A stretch of DNA of 55,524 bases from Candidatus Rifleibacteriota bacterium (GCA_018818125.1 JAHISQ010000047.1:1-55524), one strand, 5' to 3'. Numbered from the stretch's first letter, positions 19,357-27,080 are shown. Program-made: numbers and translations. The notes: generated from the letters alone by a model not told the origin.

Positions 19357-19616
19357 CAAGCAGCAATATATTTTATAATCCGCAGTTCATGACCATCAAC
19401 CGTTGGCAAGTCAAGATGCTTATAAATTCTGAACAGAACCCATTCTTCAAGAACTTCTACCAACTCATTTCTACAGCTTTCAAGATTATCAGCAGTAGCG
19501 TAAACGCCTATGAATTCAGGGATTTCTCCATAAAAACAGTTGTCCTCTTCTAACAACTCGTATTTCGCATGTTTCAATGCTGCTTCAATATATTTTGTAA
19601 GCACTTTGCACTCCAC
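19356..19616 (-). CDS. hicB: HicB-family antitoxin
   Basis: The 86-residue protein has the partial RNase H-like fold of HicB antitoxins. It carries the sequence LEEDNCFYGEIPEFIGVYA, where others have a similar G-x-hydrophobic-P strand, followed by a helix rich in Glu (LESCRNELVEVLEEWV), and no separate DNA-binding domain is obvious. It is transcribed just before the hicA remnant, which is the less common hicB-hicA order. With hicA frameshifted it is now an orphan antitoxin, perhaps still able to neutralise related toxins. Confidence 0.75.
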   Translation of the reverse strand: MECKVLTKYIEAALKHAKYELLEEDNCFYGEIPEFIGVYATADNLESCRNELVEVLEEWVLFRIYKHLDLPTVDGHELRIIKYIAA

Positions 19617-19817
19617 ATTTTTATTTCACATTCATTTTACTCTTTTAATGATGAATTTTACATCCAGATGCCACGCTCTCATTGGAAAATCGTGGATAAA
19701 GTCACTTCGACAAAGATAGCCACTCATATTTAAATACTGTCCTGCAACGCACACAGTCGTTCCAGTTAAACGCCCCATTAGTGTTGTTCATTCGCGATTT
19801 TTAGCACCTAAGCCCTG
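19617..19817. other. Gene-free stretch between hicB and the small frame
   Basis: I see no gene or clear signal here, apart from an AT-rich area (19620-19660) likely to hold the hicB promoter on the minus strand. Confidence 0.4.
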
Positions 19818-19913
19818 TTACAAAACGGTTAGAAACTTGTTAAGTTCGTCGCAGACCGTCGGTTCACCGAAGGGACTGATGAAAAATGATGCAAATTGTG
19901 TCAGAAACGCCAT
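19818..19913 (-). CDS. 31-residue frame, possible truncated accessory gene
   Basis: The frame starts MAFLTQFASFFISPFGEPTV, continues CDELNKFL and stops two codons later. The PxxGEPxxxDELNxFL pattern resembles, from memory, the start of small HRDC-like proteins that occur beside diversity-generating retroelements, where the next residues are usually SHR(V/I). If so, this is a truncated relic. It lies downstream of the lipoprotein gene on the same strand, where such a gene would be expected. The identification rests on recollection of a short motif and is weak. Confidence 0.3.
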   Translation of the reverse strand: MAFLTQFASFFISPFGEPTVCDELNKFLTVL

Positions 19914-20039
19914 GTTTTACCTTTTACATTGCTTTCTTATTTGTGAATCGAGGCTTGGTGCCCAGCGGCAGCCGCGCTGTGAGCGGGAAGCGCCGCGGCT
20001 TGACGCCTTCGCGCAACCCGCTCCCCGCACGCCTGCCGC

Positions 20040-20068
20040 CCCGGCTTCGGCCAGAGGCCGAAGCCGGG
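20040..20068. repeat. Perfect GC-rich hairpin after the variable-domain gene
   Basis: Thirteen bases (20040-20052) are perfectly complementary to 20056-20068 across a three-base loop. The hairpin begins 14 bases past the stop codon of the lipoprotein gene. No T run follows on either strand, so it is not a typical terminator. In diversity-generating retroelements a GC-rich hairpin or cruciform at this position downstream of the variable repeat promotes retrohoming. Confidence 0.75.
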
Positions 20069-20082
20069 AATTGATGCAGAAC

Positions 20083-20230
20083 TCAGGGCCGGACAACACG
20101 GAAACCGATGCCGTAGAACTGGCCGCTCGGGCCCGCGCCGCCACGAGAGGCAACGGTCACGCGGTCAGCGCTACGGTCGAAGCTTCCGCCACGCACGACG
20201 CGGAGAGAGCCCGATACTTCACCGCGATAG
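20083..20230 (-). other. Putative variable region of the FGE/C-lectin domain
   Basis: The last 45 or so codons encode LRVVRGGSFDRSADR, then VTVASRGG, GPSG and FYGIGFRVVRP. This matches the ligand-face arrangement of DGR target proteins, with conserved scaffold residues alternating with variable ones. Many of the putatively variable codons (GAC, AGC, ACC, GGC, TTC, TAC) end in C, as if derived from AAC in a template. The stretch is clearly GC-richer than the rest of the gene. No template copy is visible in the window. Confidence 0.5.
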
Positions 20231-22869
20231 TTATTTACTCCACCGGCTATCAAATAATTTGGGTAAGTGCCATTATCTGAATACCAATCCCAACACCATT
20301 CCCACACATTGCCGCTCATGTCAAACAAGCCAAGTTCGTTAGCAGTCTTGCCAACTCCTGCGGGATGGGTTTTGTTGCTTGAGTTTACGCTGTACCAAGC
20401 ATACTCACCGATCAGGTTGGCGCCCGTGCTGCCAGCAAAAGCTTTGGCATAACCGGTAGTGTTTGTAGCTCCAGGATTGCCTGTATCTGCTCCCATAGCA
20501 GCCCACATCCATTCCATTTCAGTCGGAAGACGATAGCCATTGGCGTTCCAGTTACAAGTGGCCGCATCCCAGGTTGCGTTTGTATCTGTAGGAATTGCCG
20601 CGAAAGTCAATGTCGAGAAGTCAACACCAGAAACGCTGTAAACCGGGGTCAACCCTTCAGTCTTACTAAGTTTGTTGCAGTAAGCTATGGCATGATACCA
20701 GTTTGTCCCTTGCACCGGATCACTTACCCCGCTTGAACATGTGACGTAGCTTGGGTCGGTGCCCATGATTGCCAGGAACTGCGCCCTGGTAATCTCATAC
20801 TGACTCATCCTGAATGTCGAAACCGTTGAAGTATTCGCCGGCGTTTCATCGCGCTGAAAGGTGCCTGCAGGAACAGCTCTAAGAGTTCCGATATTTCCTG
20901 AGGAATAGTCAGACAAAATTGTCAAATTACCGGTTGAAGCAGTCTTAGTCGAAGCAGAATGAGTAACAGTAACAACAGTACCATCATGCGTTGCATATGT
21001 CAGACTGCTACCGTTAGCTGGATTAGCAACATAACCAGTTGCGGTACCGTCGGTGAATGTTGCTTCGTTGGTTGAACCGTCATTGTTGGTTGCGGTTATT
21101 ACCATCCCCTTCAAAGACAGAACATTACCAAATTCAGCATAAGTCATGCCATTTGGCTGAGTGGTCACAGCAATGCTGCTGACGGCCAAAGCACCAGTCA
21201 CTGCATAAGTCACGGTAAATTCTACAGTGTTGCCAATAGCCGCCCCGGTAGTAGTGGTAGTGCCAACCGAAGTTGAACCTGTAACGGCTGGGGTAAAGGC
21301 TGCTGCCTGAAACTTCTTGCTGTTCTTTGAAGTCAAAGTTACCGTTGCTGTATAAACCTGACCGGCTTTGAACTTGCCATCGGCTGTCAATGGCGTGCTC
21401 CAGGCCAGTGCGCTGACAGAATAATCAGCGTTATTGGTTGCGGTTTCTACTGCTGCTACGGCCTGAGGAAGGGCCCCCAGCACCGGCGCGATGATGGTCA
21501 CTGCTGCCGATTTTATCTGCACTAGTTCACCTTTAGTAACCGCAATAGAATTTCCGGCAGTGTTTTTATTGCCGGCGCTGTCGTTGGCAATGTTTTCGGG
21601 AACTGTTATTTTAACTTCGCCGGCGGCCAAGGGTGTGACTTTAACGGTGAAAACCCTGGAGGCTGTCACAGTTGTCAGTTCGCTCAGAGAGCAATTGGTA
21701 ACGGTTATATCTTCGATAGCAAAACCTGCTACCGCTTCATTAAAAGTAATGAGCACCACAAAAGGCTCAGAATCGGTTGATTCCGTTGTTTCAGTGCTCA
21801 GTGTAACAGTTGGCCGACCTGAATCGATTTGCCCCGGATTATCTATACCAATGAGAATAGGCAGAAAAACGCGGCCAGTGGCTCCTCTTGGGTCTTTCAC
21901 TTCAACACTGATGGTAGCCATGCCTGCGAATTCAGGGGCTGTCCAGTGCTTTTCAAAATCAGAAGCGCCGTTGGCAAAAGTTCCGGCGGTTTTATCCCAG
22001 GTCGCTGTAAGGGTCGTCTGATCACCTGAATCGGCATCAGCACCGACAGCCACCAGAGTCAATATGTTTCCGGGGTTGGTTTTGCTGACCAGTTCGGTGC
22101 CTGAATAGGCCTTGAGAGTTGCAGACGGAGCATTGTTTTCAGTTTCGAGGCTGGCGCCTACGGTCAAATCCATGAATGCCGGAACTATGTCAGAGACAAA
22201 AGGCGCAGCAAAGCGGGAAATGCCATTTCCAGCAGGCAACTGCACCAGAATCTCAGCTTCAGAATAACTATCGGGTAAAGGAGGACTGGTAAAAGAGCCG
22301 TCTTTGCCGACTTTAAATGTTTCGCCCCAAAGGGTAAGCACCGTATTCTCGGGCAAAAAGTTGCCTTCAGTGTCGCGCAGTTGACCAGTTACTATGTTTC
22401 GCGCGGTTTCAAGGGCCATATCCGGCACTTCAACTACTTCTGGCGTATCGGCAACCTTAAGTTCCGCAGAACGGCATTTCATGGTTACCTGATCACCATC
22501 GGAGAAAAAACTGGTGACAACACGATGAACACCGGGCGGCACGCTATTGATCACGTAAGATCCGCTGGCATCTGAAGTGGTGTGATAACGAAGATCATCG
22601 GCGAGGTCTTCTATCCAGACTTTAGCCCCGGGAACTGCAACAAAACCAGCCAGATCAGCTGCAGCAATTTTTGGTTTAACCCCGGATCGCATAGAACCTG
22701 AAACACTGGATTTAAGGACTTTGCCGGAAATCGAAGCTGCAGATGGGCCATCAGAGTCATCGCCACCCCCAGGGATGAGCCGACAACCGGGTGTAAGAGT
22801 CAGAACCAATACAATTGCCAACATAGTCGCCAGCAAAACGCGGGAATAACAAAACGGAGCTTTTTTCAT
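20083..22869 (-). CDS. Multidomain lipoprotein with Ig-like modules and a C-terminal FGE/C-type-lectin domain
   Basis: A lipoprotein signal ends in LTPGC (Cys about residue 29). A carboxypeptidase-regulatory-like module (ASGSYVINSVPPGVHRVVTS, about 98-117) is followed by several Ig-like modules, including one of the TVTLSTETTES/FNEAVAGF type and one with TYAEFGNVLSLKGM. The last 250 residues form an FGE-sulfatase-type domain (MSQYEITRAQFLAIMG, YRLPTEMEWMWAA, GLFDMSGNVWEWCWDWY, GFRVVRP). The protein would be surface-anchored and present a C-type-lectin fold for binding. The active-site cysteine pair of true formylglycine-generating enzyme is not apparent. The architecture matches lipoprotein targets of diversity-generating retroelements such as TvpA of Treponema; the following hairpin supports this. 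No reverse transcriptase is in view. Confidence 0.85.
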   Translation of the reverse strand: MKKAPFCYSRVLLATMLAIVLVLTLTPGCRLIPGGGDDSDGPSAASISGKVLKSSVSGSMRSGVKPKIAAADLAGFVAVPGAKVWIEDLADDLRYHTTSDASGSYVINSVPPGVHRVVTSFFSDGDQVTMKCRSAELKVADTPEVVEVPDMALETARNIVTGQLRDTEGNFLPENTVLTLWGETFKVGKDGSFTSPPLPDSYSEAEILVQLPAGNGISRFAAPFVSDIVPAFMDLTVGASLETENNAPSATLKAYSGTELVSKTNPGNILTLVAVGADADSGDQTTLTATWDKTAGTFANGASDFEKHWTAPEFAGMATISVEVKDPRGATGRVFLPILIGIDNPGQIDSGRPTVTLSTETTESTDSEPFVVLITFNEAVAGFAIEDITVTNCSLSELTTVTASRVFTVKVTPLAAGEVKITVPENIANDSAGNKNTAGNSIAVTKGELVQIKSAAVTIIAPVLGALPQAVAAVETATNNADYSVSALAWSTPLTADGKFKAGQVYTATVTLTSKNSKKFQAAAFTPAVTGSTSVGTTTTTGAAIGNTVEFTVTYAVTGALAVSSIAVTTQPNGMTYAEFGNVLSLKGMVITATNNDGSTNEATFTDGTATGYVANPANGSSLTYATHDGTVVTVTHSASTKTASTGNLTILSDYSSGNIGTLRAVPAGTFQRDETPANTSTVSTFRMSQYEITRAQFLAIMGTDPSYVTCSSGVSDPVQGTNWYHAIAYCNKLSKTEGLTPVYSVSGVDFSTLTFAAIPTDTNATWDAATCNWNANGYRLPTEMEWMWAAMGADTGNPGATNTTGYAKAFAGSTGANLIGEYAWYSVNSSNKTHPAGVGKTANELGLFDMSGNVWEWCWDWYSDNGTYPNYLIAGGVNNYRGEVSGSLRVVRGGSFDRSADRVTVASRGGAGPSGQFYGIGFRVVRP

Positions 22870-23091
22870 GAGAACTTACCTCTGCACCTAAAAATTAGCA
22901 TTCTTAATTCTTTTCTCAATATTGGTAGCATAAGATCTGGCTGTTGTATGTCCGTAGAAGTACGTACAATTTTTTGCCTTGAGATTTTTTTTATTGCGAT
23001 ACTATCTCTTTAAAACAGACACAAACGAAAAGCCGCTTCAGGTTTTATAAAGCTTGCCAGTCTGCGCAAGACCAGTAAGCTGGCAACCTAG

Positions 23092-23189
23092 TATACCCGT
23101 CAGGGTATAATTTGCCCACCAAAACACTTTTTATACCCTCATGGGTATATATTTTCTCAACGTAGACATTTTATACCCCAAAAGGTATA
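23092..23189 (+). promoter_or_regulatory. Three HipB-type operators at 40-base spacing
   Basis: Three 18-base palindromes of the form TATACC(C)...(G)GGTATA lie at 23092-23109, 23132-23149 and 23172-23189. Their starts are exactly 40 bases apart, close to four helical turns, so repressor dimers would sit on one face of the DNA. The third overlaps the hipB promoter. E. coli HipB binds related TATCC-N8-GGATA sites. Confidence 0.85.
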
Positions 23190-23191
23190 AT
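23163..23191 (+). promoter_or_regulatory. hipBST promoter
   Basis: TAGACA (23163-23168) and TATAAT (23186-23191) are 17 bases apart. The third operator fills the spacer and part of the -10 box. The expected transcription start falls at or next to the ATG at 23198, implying a leaderless mRNA. Confidence 0.75.
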
Positions 23192-23197
23192 ATGGTC

Positions 23198-23428
23198 ATG
23201 AGTAATAACATGGTCGGCAAAATAGTAAAAGAACGGCGCAAAGCTCTTGGCATTACCCAGCCTGAACTGGCACAAAAAGCTGGCGTAGGTCTGCGCTTTA
23301 TCAGAGATCTTGAACAGGGTAAACCCACGTTGCAGATGGCCAAGGTCAACCAGGTTCTTTTCATGTTTGGCCTTGAACTCGGCGCGGTTCCAGTTGATCG
23401 AGAAAGGCTGTTGAATGAGACAAGCTGA
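23198..23428 (+). CDS. hipB: HipB-type transcriptional regulator of a HipBST module
   Basis: The protein has about 76 residues and is essentially one XRE-type helix-turn-helix (IVKERRKALGITQPELAQKA, then GVGLRFIRDLEQGKP). It should bind the TATACC operators as a dimer and repress the operon, and in HipBST systems it also augments toxin neutralisation. I chose the ATG at 23198 because it is at the predicted transcription start; an ATG at 23192 lies directly behind the -10 box, and the frame upstream of it runs through the operators. The gene overlaps hipS by 14 bases. Confidence 0.85.
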   Translation: MSNNMVGKIVKERRKALGITQPELAQKAGVGLRFIRDLEQGKPTLQMAKVNQVLFMFGLELGAVPVDRERLLNETS

Positions 23429-23750
23429 TGTTTATGTTCACGACCAACTGGCTGGTGTTCTTACCGAAGATGAAAGCGGCTATCGTTTTGTTTATTCTTC
23501 CGCATACTTGCAGATTCCAGAACCTGAAGCAGTAAGCCTGACCCTGCCCCTAAGCGCTCAGGAATATCACAGTAAAGTTTTGTTTCCATTCTTTGATGGG
23601 CTGATTCCTGAAGGCTGGCTGCTTGAAATTGCCCAGAAAACCTGGAAAATCGACAGGCGCGATCGCATGAGTCTTTTAATGGCAGTATGCCGCGATTGTA
23701 TTGGCGCCGTAAGTATTATTGCAGAGCCGAAAGGTTCCGTAGATGAGTAA
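23415..23750 (+). CDS. hipS: HipS-type antitoxin (HipA N-terminal subdomain as a separate protein)
   Basis: The 111-residue protein corresponds to the N-terminal subdomain of full-length HipA: VYVHDQLAGVLTEDESGYRF, then LTLPLSAQEYHS, FPFFDGLIPEGW and the C-terminal CRDCIGAVSI segment. In the tripartite HipBST system of enteropathogenic E. coli this piece is free and acts as the antitoxin for the kinase HipT. Gene order here is the same and both junctions overlap (14 and 8 bases), so this is a genuine split system and not a broken hipA. The FFDGLIPEGW motif includes the bulky aromatic that inserts near the kinase active site in the known complex. Confidence 0.85.
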   Translation: MRQADVYVHDQLAGVLTEDESGYRFVYSSAYLQIPEPEAVSLTLPLSAQEYHSKVLFPFFDGLIPEGWLLEIAQKTWKIDRRDRMSLLMAVCRDCIGAVSIIAEPKGSVDE

Positions 23751-24702
23751 TCGTTGCCTTTGCTGCTATAAGCAACTTCAATCCGAAAATACTCCATATC
23801 CATATCATGTCACATGCATAAAAAAGTTCTTCGGAAAACCAACTTTACCCGAACTTCCATACACGAATGATCAAATGCTGCAACTGGCTCAGATGGTTAT
23901 CCGCAGCCAGAAAACAGTAACCGGTGTACAGCCGAAACTTTCGCTGGATCTTGAAAAAGGCGACACCGCCGAAGCGCCACAAAAATTAACCATTGTCGGT
24001 TTGTGGGGTAATTTTATTCTTAAGCCCCCAACTTCTGATTACCCAGAAATGCCTGAACTCGAAGATCTGACAATGCATCTTGCAACCATAGCTGGCATAA
24101 AAACCGTTGATCACTGCCTGATTTCCCTCAAGTCAGGAGAACTTGCATACATAACCAGAAGAATTGACCGCCATAAGGGCCGTAAACTACACATGGAAGA
24201 CATGTGTCAGCTTACAGAAAGACTGACAGAGCAAAAATACAATAGCTCCCACGAGCAGATTGGCCGGGCAATTCTTAAATTCTCGGATAACCCTGGTTTT
24301 GATCTGTTGGCGTTCCTTGAATTGACTATTTTCAGCTTTTTGACCGGCAATAATGATATGCATCTAAAGAACTTTTCGCTGCTGAAGAATCTTCAGGGCA
24401 AGTATGGCCTTAGCCCGGCCTATGATCTGATAGCGGCAGCATTACTCCTTGAAGAAGACAATGAAGAACTTGCCTTAACCTTAAATGGTCGAAAAAGGCG
24501 CTTGAAGGCGACAGATTTTATGGCCTTGCAAAAGCATCTGCAGGTTTCTGACAAAAGCATGCAAAACACCCTGCAAAAGTTTTCCGCAGCTTTACCAGCC
24601 TGGTATGAAATGATTAACGAAAGCTTTGTTTCTGAAACCATTAAACAACGCTACAAAGAGATCATAAGCTCAAGAGCTGCACGATTAAATCTTTTTTTGT
24701 AA
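23743..24702 (+). CDS. hipT: HipT-type serine/threonine kinase toxin
   Basis: The 319-residue product is the HipA kinase core without its N-terminal subdomain. A CxxC...HxxC segment near the start (CLCCYKQL, YHVTCIKKF) could bind zinc. The Gly-rich loop reads KTVTGVQPKLSL; in characterised HipT the corresponding loop holds two autophosphorylated serines (SIS), which are threonines here (TVT). The catalytic loop FLTGNNDMHLKNFSLL and the metal-binding LSPAYDLIAA are intact. It is expected to phosphorylate an aminoacyl-tRNA synthetase (tryptophanyl in E. coli) and halt growth. It ends the operon; an IS3 remnant follows. Confidence 0.85.
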   Translation: MSNRCLCCYKQLQSENTPYPYHVTCIKKFFGKPTLPELPYTNDQMLQLAQMVIRSQKTVTGVQPKLSLDLEKGDTAEAPQKLTIVGLWGNFILKPPTSDYPEMPELEDLTMHLATIAGIKTVDHCLISLKSGELAYITRRIDRHKGRKLHMEDMCQLTERLTEQKYNSSHEQIGRAILKFSDNPGFDLLAFLELTIFSFLTGNNDMHLKNFSLLKNLQGKYGLSPAYDLIAAALLLEEDNEELALTLNGRKRRLKATDFMALQKHLQVSDKSMQNTLQKFSAALPAWYEMINESFVSETIKQRYKEIISSRAARLNLFL

Positions 24703-24707
24703 CCGCA

Positions 24708-24742
24708 GATCGCCATCAGAAGCGCCAGCTGAGCGACAAGCC
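24708..24742 (+). repeat. Copy of the 3' end of the deacetylase gene
   Basis: Thirty-five bases match 16597-16631, the last codons and first downstream bases of the TPR/deacetylase gene, with three transitions. Here no gene precedes it in frame, so it is probably the scar of a lost paralogue or of a rearrangement. Confidence 0.7.
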
Positions 24743-24787
24743 GCGAGTTTCACTTGATCGGCACGTCAGGTGGAGTGGTAGAGTAAT

Positions 24788-25026
24788 TTTGGACACCGAG
24801 TTAAGATAGTAAAATTTGATAGCAGGTGTTCAAATGAAAAAGACAGAGCAGATTAGAAGAAGTTTTACGAAGGAATTCAAGCAGGACGTAGTGAAGATGA
24901 TAACAGAACAGGGCCATAGCATCGCGGAAGTGGCTAAAAATCCGGGTATAAGCGACAACGTCCTGTGTCGCTGAAAAAAAGTGTGAATTCAAAAGCTCTC
25001 TTGTAACACCTCAATAACTCGGGGTT
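24788..25026 (+). mobile_element. IS3-family remnant
   Basis: The segment opens with TTTTGGACACCGAGTTAAG, typical of an IS3-family end, then holds a decayed orfA; no orfB is present. The right limit is uncertain. I place it at the repeat at 25010-25026, whose TAACTCGG core is complementary to part of the left end. Confidence 0.55.
24834..24974 (+). pseudogene. IS3-family OrfA fragment
   Basis: Translation gives 46 residues starting MKKTEQIRRSFTKEFKQDVV, with the helix-turn-helix HSIAEVAKNPGISDNVLCR, then a TGA in place of the usual tryptophan codon (RW). The remainder, including the leucine zipper and the orfB integrase, is missing. Confidence 0.75.
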
Positions 25027-25184
25027 GGTGACTGATTTTATAAAACGGCTGTTCGAGTTATCGATAGAGGGTGCTCATCTGATCGAAAGCGTCGTATCTG
25101 ACTGATGATTGTTGTGTTTCTGACTCAGAAATACATACAAAATTTTGTTTACAAAATTTGCCGGCGTTACTATGCTGAAGTGGT

Positions 25185-25403
25185 ATGTGGATAGTAATAC
25201 TCAACTTCTGCCTGTTTCTGCTGTTGCTCGGATTCTTTTTTTATGGAATCAGACAATGGACTGGCCTGATCAGCGAACCAGAAGAAGACAACAGCAAAGT
25301 AATCGTTGATGGCCGCAACCTCAGAATTCCGCTATGGATACTGATTGGTGGCCTCGGAGCGGTCTCGCTGCTCAAAGATCTTATCTACTGGCTTGGTTAT
25401 TAA
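25185..25403 (+). CDS. Small two-helix membrane protein
   Basis: The 72-residue product has a strong N-terminal hydrophobic helix (about 3-24), an acidic middle (SEPEEDNSK) and a second helix (about 50-68) ending in YWLGY. I do not recognise a family. TTTACA and TATGCT about 17 bases apart upstream could be its promoter. There is no strong ribosome-binding site before the ATG. The peptidase gene lies 118 bases downstream on the same strand, so a functional link to membrane proteolysis is possible but unproven. Confidence 0.45.
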   Translation: MWIVILNFCLFLLLLGFFFYGIRQWTGLISEPEEDNSKVIVDGRNLRIPLWILIGGLGAVSLLKDLIYWLGY

Positions 25404-25521
25404 AGGCTTTTTTGTTCGCAGAGAAAAGCAAACATGCGTATTGGAAAAAAAACGGTTTTGCTTTATGCTATTCAAGTAAATTGCACCGATTCAATTACTG
25501 GCATTTAAAAGGAGAGAGGCA

Positions 25522-26421
25522 TTGGAAAACGACATCACCATCAAACGGCGACTAAAAACCTTCCCGAATCTTAAGGCCGAAGACTTCCAGCACCCCTGGG
25601 ATCGCCAGGCTACTGCCGCCCTGCAGGCAATTCCCGGCTTCGAGTTTCTTGTCAAAAAACTCATGGAAATCGGCTTTGAACAGTTCTTCCGCATTAGCAA
25701 TCTGGCCAGTAACGTTCAGGTTAAGGGAAAAATGCTGCCGCGACTGCGTGAAACCCTGCGCTACGCGACTCGCATTCTCGACATGGCCGAACCCGATCTC
25801 TTTATTACCACCAACCCGCTTCCCAATGCTTATACATACGGTGAAACCAAGCCGTTTATCGTGCTTACATCCGGTCTGATTGAAGCAATGGACGAAGAGG
25901 AAATGTTTTTTATTCTCGCCCATGAGCTCGGCCACATCAAATGTGGTCATGTGCTCTATAAAACCATGGCACGCAACTTCAAGATCGTTCTCGACATTGC
26001 CGCCGCCGCTACTCTTGGTGTTTCTTCGCTGATCAGCACCGGACTGCAGCTCGCACTCTTCGACTGGGAAAGAAAATCAGAAATGACCAGCGATCGCGCT
26101 GGCCTGCTCTGCGTGCAAAACCAGCACATCGCCAACACAGCCTTCATGAAAATGGCAGCCGCTTCACCCAAACTCTACAGCGAAATGGATGAAGCTGAAT
26201 TTCTGCGCCAGATCAGATCTTACGAAGATGCAACCGATGAATCATTCATCAACAAAACCTATACAGCAATAATCACCTCGACGATGACTCATCCGTTCCT
26301 TATTATGCGCGCCAAGCACCTTGACTCCTGGATTACCGCCGATGGATTCACAAAAGTTTCCGGCATCAGCCAGGAAGAAGTTCGCGAAGATAACCCGAGT
26401 TTTTCTAGCGCAGCAGAGTAA
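25522..26421 (+). CDS. M48-family zinc metallopeptidase
   Basis: The zinc motif HELGH is at residues 134-138 (ILAHELGHIKCGH), and the third ligand is probably Glu187 in SEMTSDRAG, as in the M48 family (HtpX/Ste24-like). There are no clear N-terminal transmembrane helices. A hydrophobic segment (about 155-180) after the active site could be membrane-associated. The length is 299 residues. The TTG start at 25522 is supported by GGAGAG a few bases upstream. The last 17 bases overlap the convergent ankyrin gene. Related proteins often carry out quality control or maturation of envelope proteins; the substrate is unknown. Confidence 0.85.
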   Translation: MENDITIKRRLKTFPNLKAEDFQHPWDRQATAALQAIPGFEFLVKKLMEIGFEQFFRISNLASNVQVKGKMLPRLRETLRYATRILDMAEPDLFITTNPLPNAYTYGETKPFIVLTSGLIEAMDEEEMFFILAHELGHIKCGHVLYKTMARNFKIVLDIAAAATLGVSSLISTGLQLALFDWERKSEMTSDRAGLLCVQNQHIANTAFMKMAAASPKLYSEMDEAEFLRQIRSYEDATDESFINKTYTAIITSTMTHPFLIMRAKHLDSWITADGFTKVSGISQEEVREDNPSFSSAAE

Positions 26422-26971
26422 TTACCTCGTCACGTTTACGCAAAACGGCCAGATCAAGTGCGGTCTGGCCGTTTTCTGTTTTCAAGCTACGATCAGCTCC
26501 AGCTGTCAGCAACGCCGCCACAACCTCGCGATATCCCTTCTGTGCAGCTAAATGCAGAGGCGTCCAGCCATCGTTATCCTTGAGATTGATTTCGGCTCCC
26601 AGCTCAAGCAATTGCCTAACTATTGGCAAGCACCCGCGAAAAGCGGACCAGTGCAAGACGGTCCAGCCATCACGCTCAGTCAGCTTAAAATCTGCTCCAT
26701 GCTCAATCAGCATGGTAAAAGTCTCAGGTTTCTCACGCGCGGCGGCCAGATGCAGCGCTGTGACCCCATAGACATTGGCAACATTAACAACTGCGCCGGC
26801 ACGCAACAGCGCGGCGGTCGCTTCCTTCAGACCATACTTTGCGGCCAGATGCAGAGTCGTAATGCCAGTCTCATCAGTCATTTCAAGGCCGACACCTGCT
26901 TTGATCAGTTTCAAAGCCAGAGGCTCGTTTTTTGCTTCAAGTGCATCCAGCAAATTTATTTCGTTATTCAT
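26405..26971 (-). CDS. Ankyrin-repeat protein
   Basis: Five to six ankyrin repeats of 33 residues fill the whole 188-residue protein (TLHLAAKYGLKEATAALLRA, ALHLAAAREKPE, VLHWSAFRGCLPIVRQLLEL, PLHLAAQKGYREVVAALL, ALDLAVLRKRDEVITLL). There is no signal peptide, so it is probably a cytoplasmic protein-binding scaffold. It is convergent with the M48 peptidase, overlapping by 17 bases, and divergent from the SPFH gene. Confidence 0.9.
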   Translation of the reverse strand: MNNEINLLDALEAKNEPLALKLIKAGVGLEMTDETGITTLHLAAKYGLKEATAALLRAGAVVNVANVYGVTALHLAAAREKPETFTMLIEHGADFKLTERDGWTVLHWSAFRGCLPIVRQLLELGAEINLKDNDGWTPLHLAAQKGYREVVAALLTAGADRSLKTENGQTALDLAVLRKRDEVITLLR

Positions 26972-26999
26972 AGTTTCTCCACTGAATCAAAAAGGGTGA

Positions 27000-27028
27000 T
27001 TGATATACATTGGTTTTTTGTTTATACT
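27000..27028 (+). promoter_or_regulatory. Promoter of the SPFH/zinc-ribbon gene
   Basis: TTGATA (27000-27005) and TATACT (27023-27028) are separated by 17 bases and lie about 50 bases upstream of the start codon. Confidence 0.65.
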
Positions 27029-27080
27029 AATTAAAGTTTAATCGTTCTTCGAATTTTACGCCAACACGGGAGGAAATGAC

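Noticed and set aside
20040..20068. Ordinary rho-independent terminator for the lipoprotein gene
   Set aside because: No T run follows the stem on either strand.
21491..22021. A 176-codon plus-strand frame opposite the lipoprotein gene
   Set aside because: The lipoprotein frame is continuous over 928 residues with known domains; the opposite frame has low complexity and no start signal.
23092..23189. Regular repeats that might be a small CRISPR or iteron array
   Set aside because: Units are 18-base palindromes with only three copies and overlap a promoter of a HipB-type gene, so operators explain them better.
23415..24702. A hipA gene broken in two by a frameshift
   Set aside because: The two parts have separate starts, short overlaps and domain limits identical to the known HipS and HipT proteins.
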